From contig JANYKS010000068.1 in the NCBI GenBank assembly GCA_025358125.1, positions 1-41,044 on the forward strand: DNA of 41,044 bases, read 5' to 3'. Positions 16,448 through 23,886 of the stretch are shown here, piece after piece (position 1 is the first letter of the stretch; each line of letters opens with the position of its first letter). Source of the DNA: Actinomycetes bacterium (GTDB lineage: Bacteria; Actinomycetota; Acidimicrobiia; Acidimicrobiales; Ilumatobacteraceae). A model generated the notes under the pieces. The model saw only the letters and a program-made list of their open reading frames with translations, was not told the DNA's origin and searched no databases. The position numbers and the translations under genes were made by a program.

Positions 16448-17374
16448 CTAGAGCACGATCTTGCGGATGAGCGTGGCCAACTCGATCGGGCGATCACCCT
16501 GGATGCTGTGGCCGGCGCCGACGATCACCTCGACTCGCAGGTCCGGTTGGCGGCGCACGGCCTCGGCGACGTCGTCGTCGTCGACGACCGGTGACAACGA
16601 GCCGCGGAACAGCGCGACAGGACACGTCAGCGCTCCGAAATGATCCCAGAGCGGTGAATACGCGACCTGTTGGCGACCATCGTCGACATCTTCATCGTGC
16701 GAGCGGGCATGGCTGCGCCGGTCGTAGTTCCACTCCCAGTGGCCCTGCGCGGTCTGATGCGCGTTGTGGAGGATTCCTCTGCGCAGTGACGACTTGCTGC
16801 GTGTCGGGTTGTGCTCGATCGTGCGGGCGAGCAGATCGTCGAAGCTGGCAAAGCTCTGCGGTCCGTTGACGAAGTCGATGACGGCTTTCGTTTTCTGTTG
16901 ATTCACTCCTGGCGTGATGTCGACGAGCAACAGCCGTCGGACGAGCTCGGGGTGACCGTCGGCCAGCTCGAGGCTGGTCAGCCCGCCGAGTGACATACCG
17001 ACCACCGCCTTGGCTTTCGGGGCGAGTTGGCGCACGACGACCGCCACGTCGTCGGCGAGGTTCGTCGGGGTGTAGGCGCCGTCGGCGCGCCAACCGGAAT
17101 GCCCGTGGCCGGGCAGGTCGACGGCTACCAGCGACACGCCGAGCGCGAGTGCGACGGTGTCCCACGTATGCGCGTTCTGGGCGCCGCCGTGCACGAACAC
17201 GAGTTCGGGCTCGGACGTGCCCCAAACGAGCACGCTCACGCCGCGATGGGCCGATCCCACGTCGGCGACCTCGATCTCGGCCCGCCGCACGACTGGCGCC
17301 GGCTGCGACGCGAGGTTGAACTCTGCGGCGTTCTCGTGGAACAGTCCGAACTCGTCGTACGCCACGTTGTTCAT
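16448..17374 (-). CDS. alpha/beta fold hydrolase
   Basis: A 308-residue alpha/beta hydrolase. Visible elements are the oxyanion-loop FVHGGAQNAHTWD, LVAVDLPGHGHSGW, the nucleophile elbow VVGMSLGGLTSLELA, an acid in the ALFRGSLSPVVDDDD region, and the catalytic His in VIVGAGHSIQGDRPIELA. The overall pattern is that of esterase, lactonase or C-C hydrolase enzymes; the substrate cannot be predicted. It begins 22 bp after the stop of the L,D-transpeptidase gene on the same strand and may be co-transcribed. No signal peptide is seen, so it is cytoplasmic. Confidence 0.92.
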   Translation of the reverse strand: MNNVAYDEFGLFHENAAEFNLASQPAPVVRRAEIEVADVGSAHRGVSVLVWGTSEPELVFVHGGAQNAHTWDTVALALGVSLVAVDLPGHGHSGWRADGAYTPTNLADDVAVVVRQLAPKAKAVVGMSLGGLTSLELADGHPELVRRLLLVDITPGVNQQKTKAVIDFVNGPQSFASFDDLLARTIEHNPTRSKSSLRRGILHNAHQTAQGHWEWNYDRRSHARSHDEDVDDGRQQVAYSPLWDHFGALTCPVALFRGSLSPVVDDDDVAEAVRRQPDLRVEVIVGAGHSIQGDRPIELATLIRKIVL

Positions 17375-17396
17375 CGCGGGTGTGCCACGCTTTCGT

Positions 17397-18620
17397 TTAC
17401 GGCGAACTGGTCGTGGGAGCCGAGGTCGTTGCCGGTTGCGCCGTGGCGGTGGTCGTCATAGTCGTCGGTGTTTGTTTGGCTGTGGTCGCGGTGACGGCGG
17501 GTTTGGCAGTGGTCGTCGGTGGCGTCGTGGTCGTGGTCGTCGGCTTGACGGTGGTGGTCGTCGTCGTGGTGGAGGTCGTCGTGGTCGCGGACGGGTCGCG
17601 GTAGTTGAAGATCGGAGTGCTCTCCTTGTTCGTATATTGCTCCGGCTCTTTGCCGTCCTCGCCCCACACGTACACCCGGTCGCGCAGGTGGATCAGCGAC
17701 TGGAACGTGTTCGAGATCGTCTTGTGCATCCGGATACAGCCGTGAGAGGCAGGCTCCAGGGGCACATTGCCGGCTCCGTGCATCGCGATGCCGTAGTTGA
17801 AATAGACCGGGTTGAACATTCTGCCGAGTGCCCCGACCCGGTCGCCCTGGACCTCGCGCTGGAACGTGAACACACCACCCGGCGTCGTCGACACGCCGCA
17901 GACGGCCTTCTCCTGGGGCGGATCGAGCGGGTTGCCGTTGGAATCAGTATCGAGACGAACCGTGTCGCACCACGTTTGGCCGGTGCCGCTGGAGATGTGC
18001 ATGACCAAGATCGGCGTGTCATCGGTGAACACCGCGGCCACCTGCTCGGGCAGATAGATCTCGACATGCGTGCCAGCGCCAGGACGACGCGGCTGGATGA
18101 CGATCGGATCCTGCATCCGTTGCCACATGTCGTTGGTGACCTTGCCGGTGGCCTGCGCCCGGGGGGTCCTGAGAATTAACTTCTCGAACGCCCACACCGC
18201 CTGCTGAGTCTGCCCACCGAAGATGCCGTCGGCCACGCCGGGATCGAAGCCGAGTTCTTTGATTCGGGTCTGAAGCGCCTTCACGTCATCGCCGGACAAT
18301 CCGCTGACCAGGGTGCGATTGAGCGCGGTCTTGACCGTCGGCACCAGCGTCGTCGCAGTCGAAATCCCGGGCAGGGTGCTCTCCGGCACGGTCAGACCGG
18401 TCACTCCGTAGCCGGAGTCGGTCGTCGCGGCAACGCTACTGGCGACGCCAGTGCCCGTCGTCGTCGTGTCGCCAGCCGTCGCTCCGCTTCCCTTGTCGCT
18501 ACCAACGGCGCCTGCCACGACCACAACGCCGAGCACTCCGACAGCCGCAAGGGCCGGCAGCCACCGACCGACGGGACTCGGTCGTTTGTTGGCGGGAGGG
18601 CGGCGACGGGGCGTATTCAT
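17397..18620 (-). CDS. L,D-transpeptidase with peptidoglycan-binding domain
   Basis: A 407-residue exported cell-wall enzyme. After a basic N terminus comes one membrane anchor (about residues 21-42, WLPALAAVGVLGVVVVAGAVG). A peptidoglycan-binding type 1 domain follows (LVSGLSGDDVKALQTRIKELGF ... VADGIFGGQTQQAVWAFE). The YkuD catalytic domain ends in MHGAGNVPLEPASHGCIRMH, with the SHGCIR catalytic Cys/His, forming 3-3 peptidoglycan cross-links or attaching proteins. The C-terminal about 65 residues are Thr-rich low complexity, probably a wall-spanning spacer, an unusual place for one since most such linkers precede the catalytic domain. The possible -10 (TAGCGT) is about 30 nt upstream. Confidence 0.94.
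   Translation of the reverse strand: MNTPRRRPPANKRPSPVGRWLPALAAVGVLGVVVVAGAVGSDKGSGATAGDTTTTGTGVASSVAATTDSGYGVTGLTVPESTLPGISTATTLVPTVKTALNRTLVSGLSGDDVKALQTRIKELGFDPGVADGIFGGQTQQAVWAFEKLILRTPRAQATGKVTNDMWQRMQDPIVIQPRRPGAGTHVEIYLPEQVAAVFTDDTPILVMHISSGTGQTWCDTVRLDTDSNGNPLDPPQEKAVCGVSTTPGGVFTFQREVQGDRVGALGRMFNPVYFNYGIAMHGAGNVPLEPASHGCIRMHKTISNTFQSLIHLRDRVYVWGEDGKEPEQYTNKESTPIFNYRDPSATTTTSTTTTTTTVKPTTTTTTPPTTTAKPAVTATTAKQTPTTMTTTATAQPATTSAPTTSSP
17430..17605 (-). repeat. low-complexity Thr-codon tract
   Basis: Irregular runs of ACG/ACC/ACT codons encode the poly-Thr tail of the L,D-transpeptidase. On the plus strand the same tract reads as Val-rich, which creates a meaningless hydrophobic open frame. 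Confidence 0.8.
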
Positions 18621-18720
18621 GTGACGGGGATGCGAGCAGCAAACGTGGTCACCACGCTACCCGCGCAAATCCCGGCGCCGCAGTCACCATGGCCGATTTG
18701 ACGCTCCGATCCCGGCGCAG

Positions 18721-19464
18721 TCAGACGACTTTGGTGATGCTTTGCAGCTCGGCGCGGAGTTCGAACATCTCGCGCAGGATTTTGATGATGATGGCCGGGC
18801 TGCTGAGCGTGGATTGACCACGCGTGCGGGGGAAGTAGTCGACCCCGAACTGGGTAACGGTAAAGCCCAGCTTCTTGGCGCGAATGACCAGCTCAGCATC
18901 GATGAACGAGCCCTCGCTGTGGAGCTCGATGTGATCGAAGATGTGTCGCTTGCAGAGCTTGAAGGCAAAGTTGATGTCGCGCATCTTGACACCGAACATG
19001 ACCCGGATCAGCAGGTTGTAGAAGAACGTGTAGATCGCCCGCGACGAGCCCTCTTCGGTGCGGTCGTGGCGATAAGCGCTGACGATGTCGCTCTCGTACA
19101 GCCGCATCAGACGGATCGCCTTGGACAGCTCGGCGAAGTCGAACGGCAGGTCGGCATCGGTGTACAGGACGAGATCGCCGGTGGCTGTCGCGAATCCGGT
19201 CTTGATCGAACCGCCGAGCTTGCGGTTCACGCGATGATGCACCACCCGGACCCTCGGGTTTGCGGCGGCGAACTGATCGGCGAGATCCGCCGTGTCGTCG
19301 GTCGAGGCATCATCCACGACGATCAGCTCGTAGTCGGCGATCTCGCCAGCCGCAAGGAGATCGTCGCATGCGGCCCCACCGGCATCCAGCGCTCGCTCGA
19401 TGTAGTCCTTCTCGTTCCACATGGGGAAGAAGATCGAGAGCTTCGCAAACGCTGGCTGACCCAT
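18721..19464 (-). CDS. family 2 glycosyltransferase, DPM1-like
   Basis: About 247 residues of GT-A fold: LSIFFPMWNEKDYIERAL at the N terminus, LIVVDDASTDDTADLA (nucleotide-sugar binding Asp), LGGSIKTGFATATGDLVLYTDADLPF (DxD-like acidic site), and SEGSFIDAELVIRAKKLGF with the usual acceptor-site acidic residue. It resembles polyprenyl-phosphate mannosyl/glucosyl transferases that make lipid-linked sugars on the cytoplasmic face. No membrane spans are present, unlike ArnC/GtrB. The acceptor and donor are inferred only. The start ATG (19464) follows a -10-like TACCAT by 9 nt; the open frame upstream is a shadow. Confidence 0.92.
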   Translation of the reverse strand: MGQPAFAKLSIFFPMWNEKDYIERALDAGGAACDDLLAAGEIADYELIVVDDASTDDTADLADQFAAANPRVRVVHHRVNRKLGGSIKTGFATATGDLVLYTDADLPFDFAELSKAIRLMRLYESDIVSAYRHDRTEEGSSRAIYTFFYNLLIRVMFGVKMRDINFAFKLCKRHIFDHIELHSEGSFIDAELVIRAKKLGFTVTQFGVDYFPRTRGQSTLSSPAIIIKILREMFELRAELQSITKVV

Positions 19465-19472
19465 GCACCCAC

Positions 19473-19478
19473 ATGGTA
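19473..19478 (-). promoter_or_regulatory. putative -10 box TACCAT
   Basis: Minus-strand TANNNT box 9 nt upstream of the glycosyltransferase ATG at 19464. Confidence 0.5.
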
Positions 19479-19535
19479 CCGGCTCGGTTGTGAGCGGAGC
19501 CAGCGCCCACGACACGGGTTCGGCGAAAGCACGGT

Positions 19536-19541
19536 TACGCT
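19536..19541 (+). promoter_or_regulatory. putative -10 box TACGCT
   Basis: TANNNT box 9 nt upstream of the membrane-protein ATG at 19550; forms a divergent promoter region with the glycosyltransferase promoter. Confidence 0.45.
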
Positions 19542-19549
19542 GCTCGGAG

Positions 19550-20116
19550 ATGGAAGCGACGGAGTCCCAGAACGCAGCAGAACCCATCGCACCAGAACCG
19601 ATCGTCGCCGAGCGCCCCGCCGACCCCATCGTCGCCGGCGGGTGGTCGCCACCGCTGTTGAAGCCGGGCCAATTCACGCCGAGGTGGAAGACGGTCTTCG
19701 TCGGCGGCTGGGTCGCGGTTGTGGCAGCTTTCGGGGCCGTCTGGTACGCCTGCAGGGTCGCCGGCATCGCGCCGTGGTGGCTCGGTCCCGAGACCGATCT
19801 CCGCCCGCTGTTGCTCCGCTTCTTGCCGTTCGCCGCTCCGGCGGTCGTCATCGTCGTCGCCACCCTCGGTTCTCGGTTCAGCGTGTACGTCGGCATCCTC
19901 GGCGCCGTTGCCACCGGGGCGATCGCGCTCGGCGATCTCGATCGCTACCCGGGCCTTGCGGCTGGCGAAGCCACGATCGCCGCGGCCGCGCTGCTGATCA
20001 GCGTTGCCGGCTTCGGCGGTCGGATGCGGCGCCCGTTGGCGAACGACCGGGCGCCGGTGATGCCGCTCGACCAGCTCAGGCCGCTGGCACGGCCCGCGCC
20101 TGCTCGACCTCGATGA
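19550..20116 (+). CDS. hypothetical multi-span membrane protein
   Basis: About 188 residues, not recognised. A polar, Glu/Pro-rich N terminus of about 45 residues is followed by hydrophobic segments near VFVGGWVAVVAAFGAVWYACRVAG, LLRFLPFAAPAVVIVVATLG, FSVYVGILGAVATGAIALG and AGEATIAAAALLISVAGFGG, so three or four membrane spans, then a Pro/Arg-rich cytoplasmic tail. No motif suggests a function. It is divergent from the glycosyltransferase. Its last 41 bp overlap the end of the convergent ferredoxin gene, an unusually long coding overlap. Length and hydrophobic pattern make it a likely real gene. Confidence 0.72.
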   Translation: MEATESQNAAEPIAPEPIVAERPADPIVAGGWSPPLLKPGQFTPRWKTVFVGGWVAVVAAFGAVWYACRVAGIAPWWLGPETDLRPLLLRFLPFAAPAVVIVVATLGSRFSVYVGILGAVATGAIALGDLDRYPGLAAGEATIAAAALLISVAGFGGRMRRPLANDRAPVMPLDQLRPLARPAPARPR

Positions 20117-20336
20117 AGATGCATTCGCCGGGGCACGCTTCTGCAGCGTGGATGACGGCCCGCACGTTTCGTTGCGAAACCCACGCCAGGCTGCCCGAAC
20201 CGCCGGGGTCGTTCAACGTCAGACCGTCCTGGGCCACATAGGCGATTCCGTCTTCGAGTTGGACGAAGACATCGGGGCAGTGGTCGATGCAGAGCCCGTC
20301 TCCCGTGCACAAGTCTTGATCGATCCATACCCGCAT
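20076..20336 (-). CDS. ferredoxin with Asp-substituted cluster motif
   Basis: An 86-residue cytoplasmic electron carrier. Cluster ligands are Cys10, Cys16, Cys20-Pro and a distal Cys68-Pro; Cys72 follows. Position 13, normally the second Cys of CxxCxxC, is Asp. The same C-x2-D-x2-C pattern occurs in Pyrococcus furiosus ferredoxin, where Asp ligates a [4Fe-4S] cluster that easily turns into [3Fe-4S]; actinobacterial P450-linked ferredoxins also lack this Cys. Its redox partner is not encoded nearby. The start ATG (20336) is 10 nt after TACCCT. Its 3' end overlaps the convergent membrane-protein gene by 41 bp. Confidence 0.93.
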   Translation of the reverse strand: MRVWIDQDLCTGDGLCIDHCPDVFVQLEDGIAYVAQDGLTLNDPGGSGSLAWVSQRNVRAVIHAAEACPGECIFIEVEQARAVPAA

Positions 20337-20345
20337 GACCTCTGA

Positions 20346-20351
20346 AGGGTA
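20346..20351 (-). promoter_or_regulatory. putative -10 box TACCCT
   Basis: Minus-strand TANNNT box 10 nt upstream of the ferredoxin ATG (20336). Confidence 0.4.
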
Positions 20352-20388
20352 TCCAACGATCAGCCAACGCGCTCGACTCAGCTCCCAC

Positions 20389-20394
20389 TACCCT
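20389..20394 (+). promoter_or_regulatory. putative -10 box TACCCT
   Basis: TANNNT box 10 nt upstream of the oligopeptidase B ATG (20404), identical in sequence to the divergent ferredoxin box. Confidence 0.4.
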
Positions 20395-20403
20395 CTCTCG
20401 GCG

Positions 20404-22422
20404 ATGGATGCGCCCGTTGCCAAGCAGATTCCGTTCGAGTGGAAGCGCCCAACGGGGGTGATCACGGACCCCTGGGCCTGGCTCCGCGATCGGGACGACC
20501 CGGACACGGTTGCCTACCTCGAGGCCGAGAACGAATACGCGGACCGGTGGTTCGCTCCGAATTCGGCGTTGATCGACACCGTCTTCGAGGAGATCAAATC
20601 ACGGATTCGGGAGACCGACCTCGCCGCACCGGTTCGTAAGGACGCCTGGTGGTACACGACCCGCACCGAGGAAGGCCTCAGCTACGCAATCCACTGCCGG
20701 GGCGAATCGCTGGAGACGGCGAGCGAACACGTACTGCTCGACGAGAACATCGAGGCAAGCGGTCACGAGTATTTCTCGCTCAACGCGTTCGAGGTCAGCC
20801 CCAGCAATCAACTGCTCGCCTGGTCGAGCGACACCGACGGCAGCGAGCGCTACACGATGCGTATCCGCAGCCTGGCGACAGGCGCCGACCTGCCTGACAC
20901 AATCACCGACACCACATGGGGCGGCTGCGCGTGGTCGGCCGACAACCGGTTCGTGTTCTACGTCAAGCCGGACGACGCGATGCGGCCGTTCCAGGTCTGG
21001 CGCCACGAGTTGGGCACCGCCCAGGCCAACGATGGTCTCGTGTTCGAGGATCTCGATGAGCGCTTCTTCGTGTCGGTCGAGCTGACCCGAAGCGGTGCCT
21101 GGATCATCGTCGATTCGGCGAGCAAGTTGTCGTCGGAAGTCGCGCTGATTCCCGCCACCGATGCGCTGGCAGCGCCCTGCGTCGTGCGCGAACGAACACC
21201 CGATCTCGAGTACCACCTCGATCACTGGGGCGACCGGTTCGTCGTCGTCACCAACCTCGATGCCGAGGACTTCCGGGTGATGACGGCGCCGATCGATGAT
21301 CCGAACGAATGGACCGAGTTCGTCGCCAACGAATCCGGTCGGCGGATCCTCACCGCCGAGCCGTTCGCTAACCACCTCGTGATCCACGAGTGGCATCTCG
21401 CTCAGCAACGGTTGCGGGTTCTCTGGTCGGACGGCGCCGAGCGGGTCATCGATCTCGGCTCGGAGCCGCACGAGGTCGAACTCGACGCCAACCCGGAGTG
21501 GGACACCGAGTCCATCCGCTACAGCTACCAGTCGTTCATCACTCCCGCCTCGGTCTACACCGAAGATGTGCGCACCGGCGCTCGCACGCTGCTCAAGCAG
21601 ACTCCGGTGCCGGGCGTCGACCTCACTCGATACACCGCGAGCCGCGAATGGGCAACGTCCCCGGACGGCACGCGAGTGCCGGTCGATGTCGTCCGCCTGA
21701 TCGACGCCACGCCCGATGGCACGGCGCCGTGCGCGGTCTACGGCTATGGCTCGTACGAACTGAGCATGGCGCCGTGGTTCTCCGTCGCCCGGCTGTCGCT
21801 GTTGGACCGCGGTTGGACGTGGGCGCTCGTGCATCCTCGCGGCGGTGGCGAACTCGGCCGCCGCTGGTACCTCGACGGCAGGCTGTCGGCCAAGAAGAAC
21901 ACTTTCGCCGACACCATCGCGTGCTGCGATCACCTCGTCGCCACGGGTTGGTCCGCGCCCGACCGGTTGTCGATACGCGGTGGCAGTGCCGGTGGCCTGC
22001 TCGTCGGGGCGTGCGTCAACATCCGTCCAGAACTGTTCGCGTCGGCTGTCGCCGAAGTGCCCTTCGTCGACGTCGTGACGACGATGAGCGATCCCACCCT
22101 GCCGCTGACCATCACCGAGTGGGAGGAGTGGGGCGACCCGCGCGAGGAGCCCGGCGCGAGCTACATGCTCTCCTACTCCCCCTACGACAACGCCGCAGCG
22201 CTGCGCTATCCGGCGCTGTACGTCACGGCCGGTCTCAACGACCCGCGAGTCAGCTATCACGAGCCGGCCAAATGGGTCGCCAAACTGCGCACACTGTGGT
22301 CGACCGATCGGCCGCTCGTCTTCAAATGCGAAATGGGCGCCGGCCACGGTGGCCCGAGTGGTCGCTATGAGCGCTGGCGCGACGAAGCACGGGTAATCAC
22401 CTTCCTCGTCGTCACGACCTGA
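20404..22422 (+). CDS. ptrB: oligopeptidase B (S9A prolyl oligopeptidase family)
   Basis: About 672 residues, the normal length. The N-terminal beta-propeller region opens with DPWAWLRDRDDPDTVAYLEAEN, typical of oligopeptidase B. The C-terminal alpha/beta hydrolase domain has VYGYGSYELSMAPWFS, HPRGGGELGRRWY, the nucleophile SIRGGSAGGLLVG, the acid in VTAGLNDPRVSYHEPAKW, and the His in MGAGHGGPSGRY. It cleaves short peptides after basic residues in the cytoplasm. The chosen ATG at 20404 is the one matching the family's N terminus. A 638-codon open frame on the opposite strand is a shadow. Divergent from the ferredoxin gene. Confidence 0.96.
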   Translation: MDAPVAKQIPFEWKRPTGVITDPWAWLRDRDDPDTVAYLEAENEYADRWFAPNSALIDTVFEEIKSRIRETDLAAPVRKDAWWYTTRTEEGLSYAIHCRGESLETASEHVLLDENIEASGHEYFSLNAFEVSPSNQLLAWSSDTDGSERYTMRIRSLATGADLPDTITDTTWGGCAWSADNRFVFYVKPDDAMRPFQVWRHELGTAQANDGLVFEDLDERFFVSVELTRSGAWIIVDSASKLSSEVALIPATDALAAPCVVRERTPDLEYHLDHWGDRFVVVTNLDAEDFRVMTAPIDDPNEWTEFVANESGRRILTAEPFANHLVIHEWHLAQQRLRVLWSDGAERVIDLGSEPHEVELDANPEWDTESIRYSYQSFITPASVYTEDVRTGARTLLKQTPVPGVDLTRYTASREWATSPDGTRVPVDVVRLIDATPDGTAPCAVYGYGSYELSMAPWFSVARLSLLDRGWTWALVHPRGGGELGRRWYLDGRLSAKKNTFADTIACCDHLVATGWSAPDRLSIRGGSAGGLLVGACVNIRPELFASAVAEVPFVDVVTTMSDPTLPLTITEWEEWGDPREEPGASYMLSYSPYDNAAALRYPALYVTAGLNDPRVSYHEPAKWVAKLRTLWSTDRPLVFKCEMGAGHGGPSGRYERWRDEARVITFLVVTT

Positions 22423-22451
22423 GCGCCGCAGACGCGTTCGCCGGCCCCAGG

Positions 22452-22488
22452 TTCGCTGGACCTCGTTCGGCGAGGGAAGCGCCAGCGA
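22452..22488. terminator. hairpin between convergent ptrB and mauE-like genes
   Basis: Outer arms TCGCTGG (22453-22459) and CCAGCGA (22482-22488) enclose a second stem, CCTCG (22461-22465) with CGAGG (22471-22475). It lies between two convergent genes, 30 bp after the ptrB stop, and has no T-run on either side. It is a plausible bidirectional, U-less terminator as is common in GC-rich actinobacteria. Confidence 0.5.
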
Positions 22489-22542
22489 CGAGCCGCCGCG
22501 GGCGGGAGCAGCCAAAGCGAAGCGGAGGCCAGTCCCGACCCA

Positions 22543-22923
22543 CTAGAAGGCCACGACGGCCACGATCGCCGCGGCCAGTAGCACCGCGTTGCGGGCGACG
22601 TGGCGCCAACTCAACGGCTTCGCGCTCCACGAGCCGAAGCAGGCGCACGGTGGGCGCCGGCCCTGCGCCAGGCGCAGCACCAGTAGACCGCTGAACGCGA
22701 GCAGCATCGCGGCCGCGATCGCGGCGACGATCGGGCGGCCCACCTGGGCGCACAGCAGCGCGCCGATCACGATCTCGAGCCACGGCACGAACGGGATCAA
22801 CACTGCCGGCGCGCCGAGTGCTCGGGCCTGGGTCGGCCATGCCGGGCCGGCCGCGATCTTGGCGCCACCGGCGACCAGGAAGGCGACACCGACGATGATC
22901 GACGCGATGATCGCGATCGTCAC
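22543..22923 (-). CDS. MauE/DoxX-like membrane protein
   Basis: A 126-residue protein with four hydrophobic segments (IIASIIVGVAFLVAGGAKI; VLIPFVPWLEIVIGALLCA; AAIAAAMLLAFSGLLVLRL; ARNAVLLAAAIVAVVAF). The loop RRPPCACFGSWSAKPLSWRHVARN contains the C-x-C-F-G signature of the MauE family. MauE proteins are linked to disulfide-bond formation, best known from methylamine dehydrogenase maturation, where they work with a thioredoxin-like protein MauD. The GTG start overlaps the stop of the upstream hydrolase gene (GTGA). Just beyond that gene, on the other strand, is a thioredoxin-like/selenoprotein operon, so a shared thiol-redox role is possible but unproven. Confidence 0.85.
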   Translation of the reverse strand: MTIAIIASIIVGVAFLVAGGAKIAAGPAWPTQARALGAPAVLIPFVPWLEIVIGALLCAQVGRPIVAAIAAAMLLAFSGLLVLRLAQGRRPPCACFGSWSAKPLSWRHVARNAVLLAAAIVAVVAF

Positions 22924-23792
22924 ACGGTGAGCGTCAGACCCTCGGCCGCAGCGAACACCTCGACGCCCTTGCGCTCGCCGAGCAGCCGCGCGGCCTTGGT
23001 CTGACGATCGATGGCTTCATCGCAGCGAGTGGGATCGTGATGGAACAGCGCGAGTCGCTTCGCACCGACCTCCGCGGCGAGCCACACCGCGAACTCGACC
23101 GTGCAGTGGCCCCACGTGCTCTTCTCGGCGAACTCGCGCTTGGTGTACTGCGAATCGTGGATCAACAGATCGGCGCCCTGGGCGAGTTCGATCGCTGCGT
23201 CGGCGGCGCGCAGCGAGCCGTCGTATGGCATCTGATGATCGCTCATGTAGGTCACCGAGGTGCCGTGCCACGTCAACCGGTATCCGCATGTCGGACCCAC
23301 GTGTGGTATCAGGCGGGCCATGACTGCGACGTCGCCGGGGATGCCGTGGGAGTCGGCGAGCACGAAATCGGTGTCGCTCACGTCATGGAAGTTGACCGCT
23401 CCGGGGAACTCCTCGAAGTTGATCGGGAACAGCGGTGGGCAGAAGGTCGAGCAGATCACGTCTGCGACCGTACGGCCGTCCTCCTGCGCCGGTCCGTACA
23501 CCTCGAGCCGCGCGCCCGCGCACAGGATCGGCGCGAAGAACGCCAGCCCCTGGGTGTGATCCCAGTGAAGGTGAGTGAGCAGCGCGTGGCCGCGGAAGGT
23601 GCCGTCGAGCGGCTGGCTCATTCCGAAGTAGCGCAGACCCGTACCCATGTCGAACAGGATCGGATCATGGCCGGGTATCGCAACCGAGACACACGATGTG
23701 TTGCCGCCGTATCGTGCGATGCCTTCGCCATGGCAAGGCGTCGACCCGCGCACACCATGAAACGTGATCCCTATTCCGCTCGTTTGCTCCAC
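22920..23792 (-). CDS. metallo-beta-lactamase-fold hydrolase (COG1235-like)
   Basis: About 290 residues. The metal-binding signature is LLTHLHWDHTQGLAFF (HxHxDH), with later ligands in LIPHVGPTCGYR, VTYMSDHQ, LIHDSQYT and ALFHHDPTRCDE. The N terminus ITFHGVRGSTPCHGEGIARYGGNTSCVSV is typical of PhnP/cyclic-phosphodiesterase-like members. It is probably a cytoplasmic zinc or manganese phosphodiesterase or related hydrolase; the substrate is unknown. I chose GTG 23792 because a GGGGG ribosome-like site precedes it; an in-frame ATG 10 codons upstream (23822) is an alternative. The frame runs on into the shadow of the divergent gene. Overlaps the mauE-like gene. Confidence 0.88.
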   Translation of the reverse strand: MEQTSGIGITFHGVRGSTPCHGEGIARYGGNTSCVSVAIPGHDPILFDMGTGLRYFGMSQPLDGTFRGHALLTHLHWDHTQGLAFFAPILCAGARLEVYGPAQEDGRTVADVICSTFCPPLFPINFEEFPGAVNFHDVSDTDFVLADSHGIPGDVAVMARLIPHVGPTCGYRLTWHGTSVTYMSDHQMPYDGSLRAADAAIELAQGADLLIHDSQYTKREFAEKSTWGHCTVEFAVWLAAEVGAKRLALFHHDPTRCDEAIDRQTKAARLLGERKGVEVFAAAEGLTLTV

Positions 23793-23808
23793 ATGACCCC
23801 CGGACCCG

Positions 23809-23853
23809 TAACAGTAAAGCATTCGTCGACACCTTGTAAACGCCCAACTGTTA
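23809..23853. promoter_or_regulatory. inverted repeat in the divergent MBL/selenoprotein-operon spacer
   Basis: TAACAGT (23809-23815) and its exact complement ACTGTTA (23847-23853) lie 31 bp apart in the spacer between the hydrolase gene and the thioredoxin-like/selenoprotein operon. The spacer is more AT-rich than its surroundings. They could be paired operator half-sites or two promoter elements of divergent promoters; evidence is only the symmetry. Confidence 0.3.
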
Positions 23854-23872
23854 TGACGTCGGTCGCAGGAAC

Positions 23873-23878
23873 TACGTT
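23873..23878 (+). promoter_or_regulatory. putative -10 box TACGTT
   Basis: TANNNT box 9 nt upstream of ATG 23887, predicting a leaderless mRNA for the thioredoxin-like/UGSC selenoprotein operon. Confidence 0.5.
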
Positions 23879-23886
23879 GCCAAGCG

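Noticed and set aside
17380..17604. Val-rich hydrophobic ORF on the plus strand
   Set aside because: It is the complement of the Thr-rich tail of the L,D-transpeptidase.
20599..22515. 638-codon open frame on the minus strand
   Set aside because: Antisense to oligopeptidase B, Arg/Asp-rich and without any family pattern.
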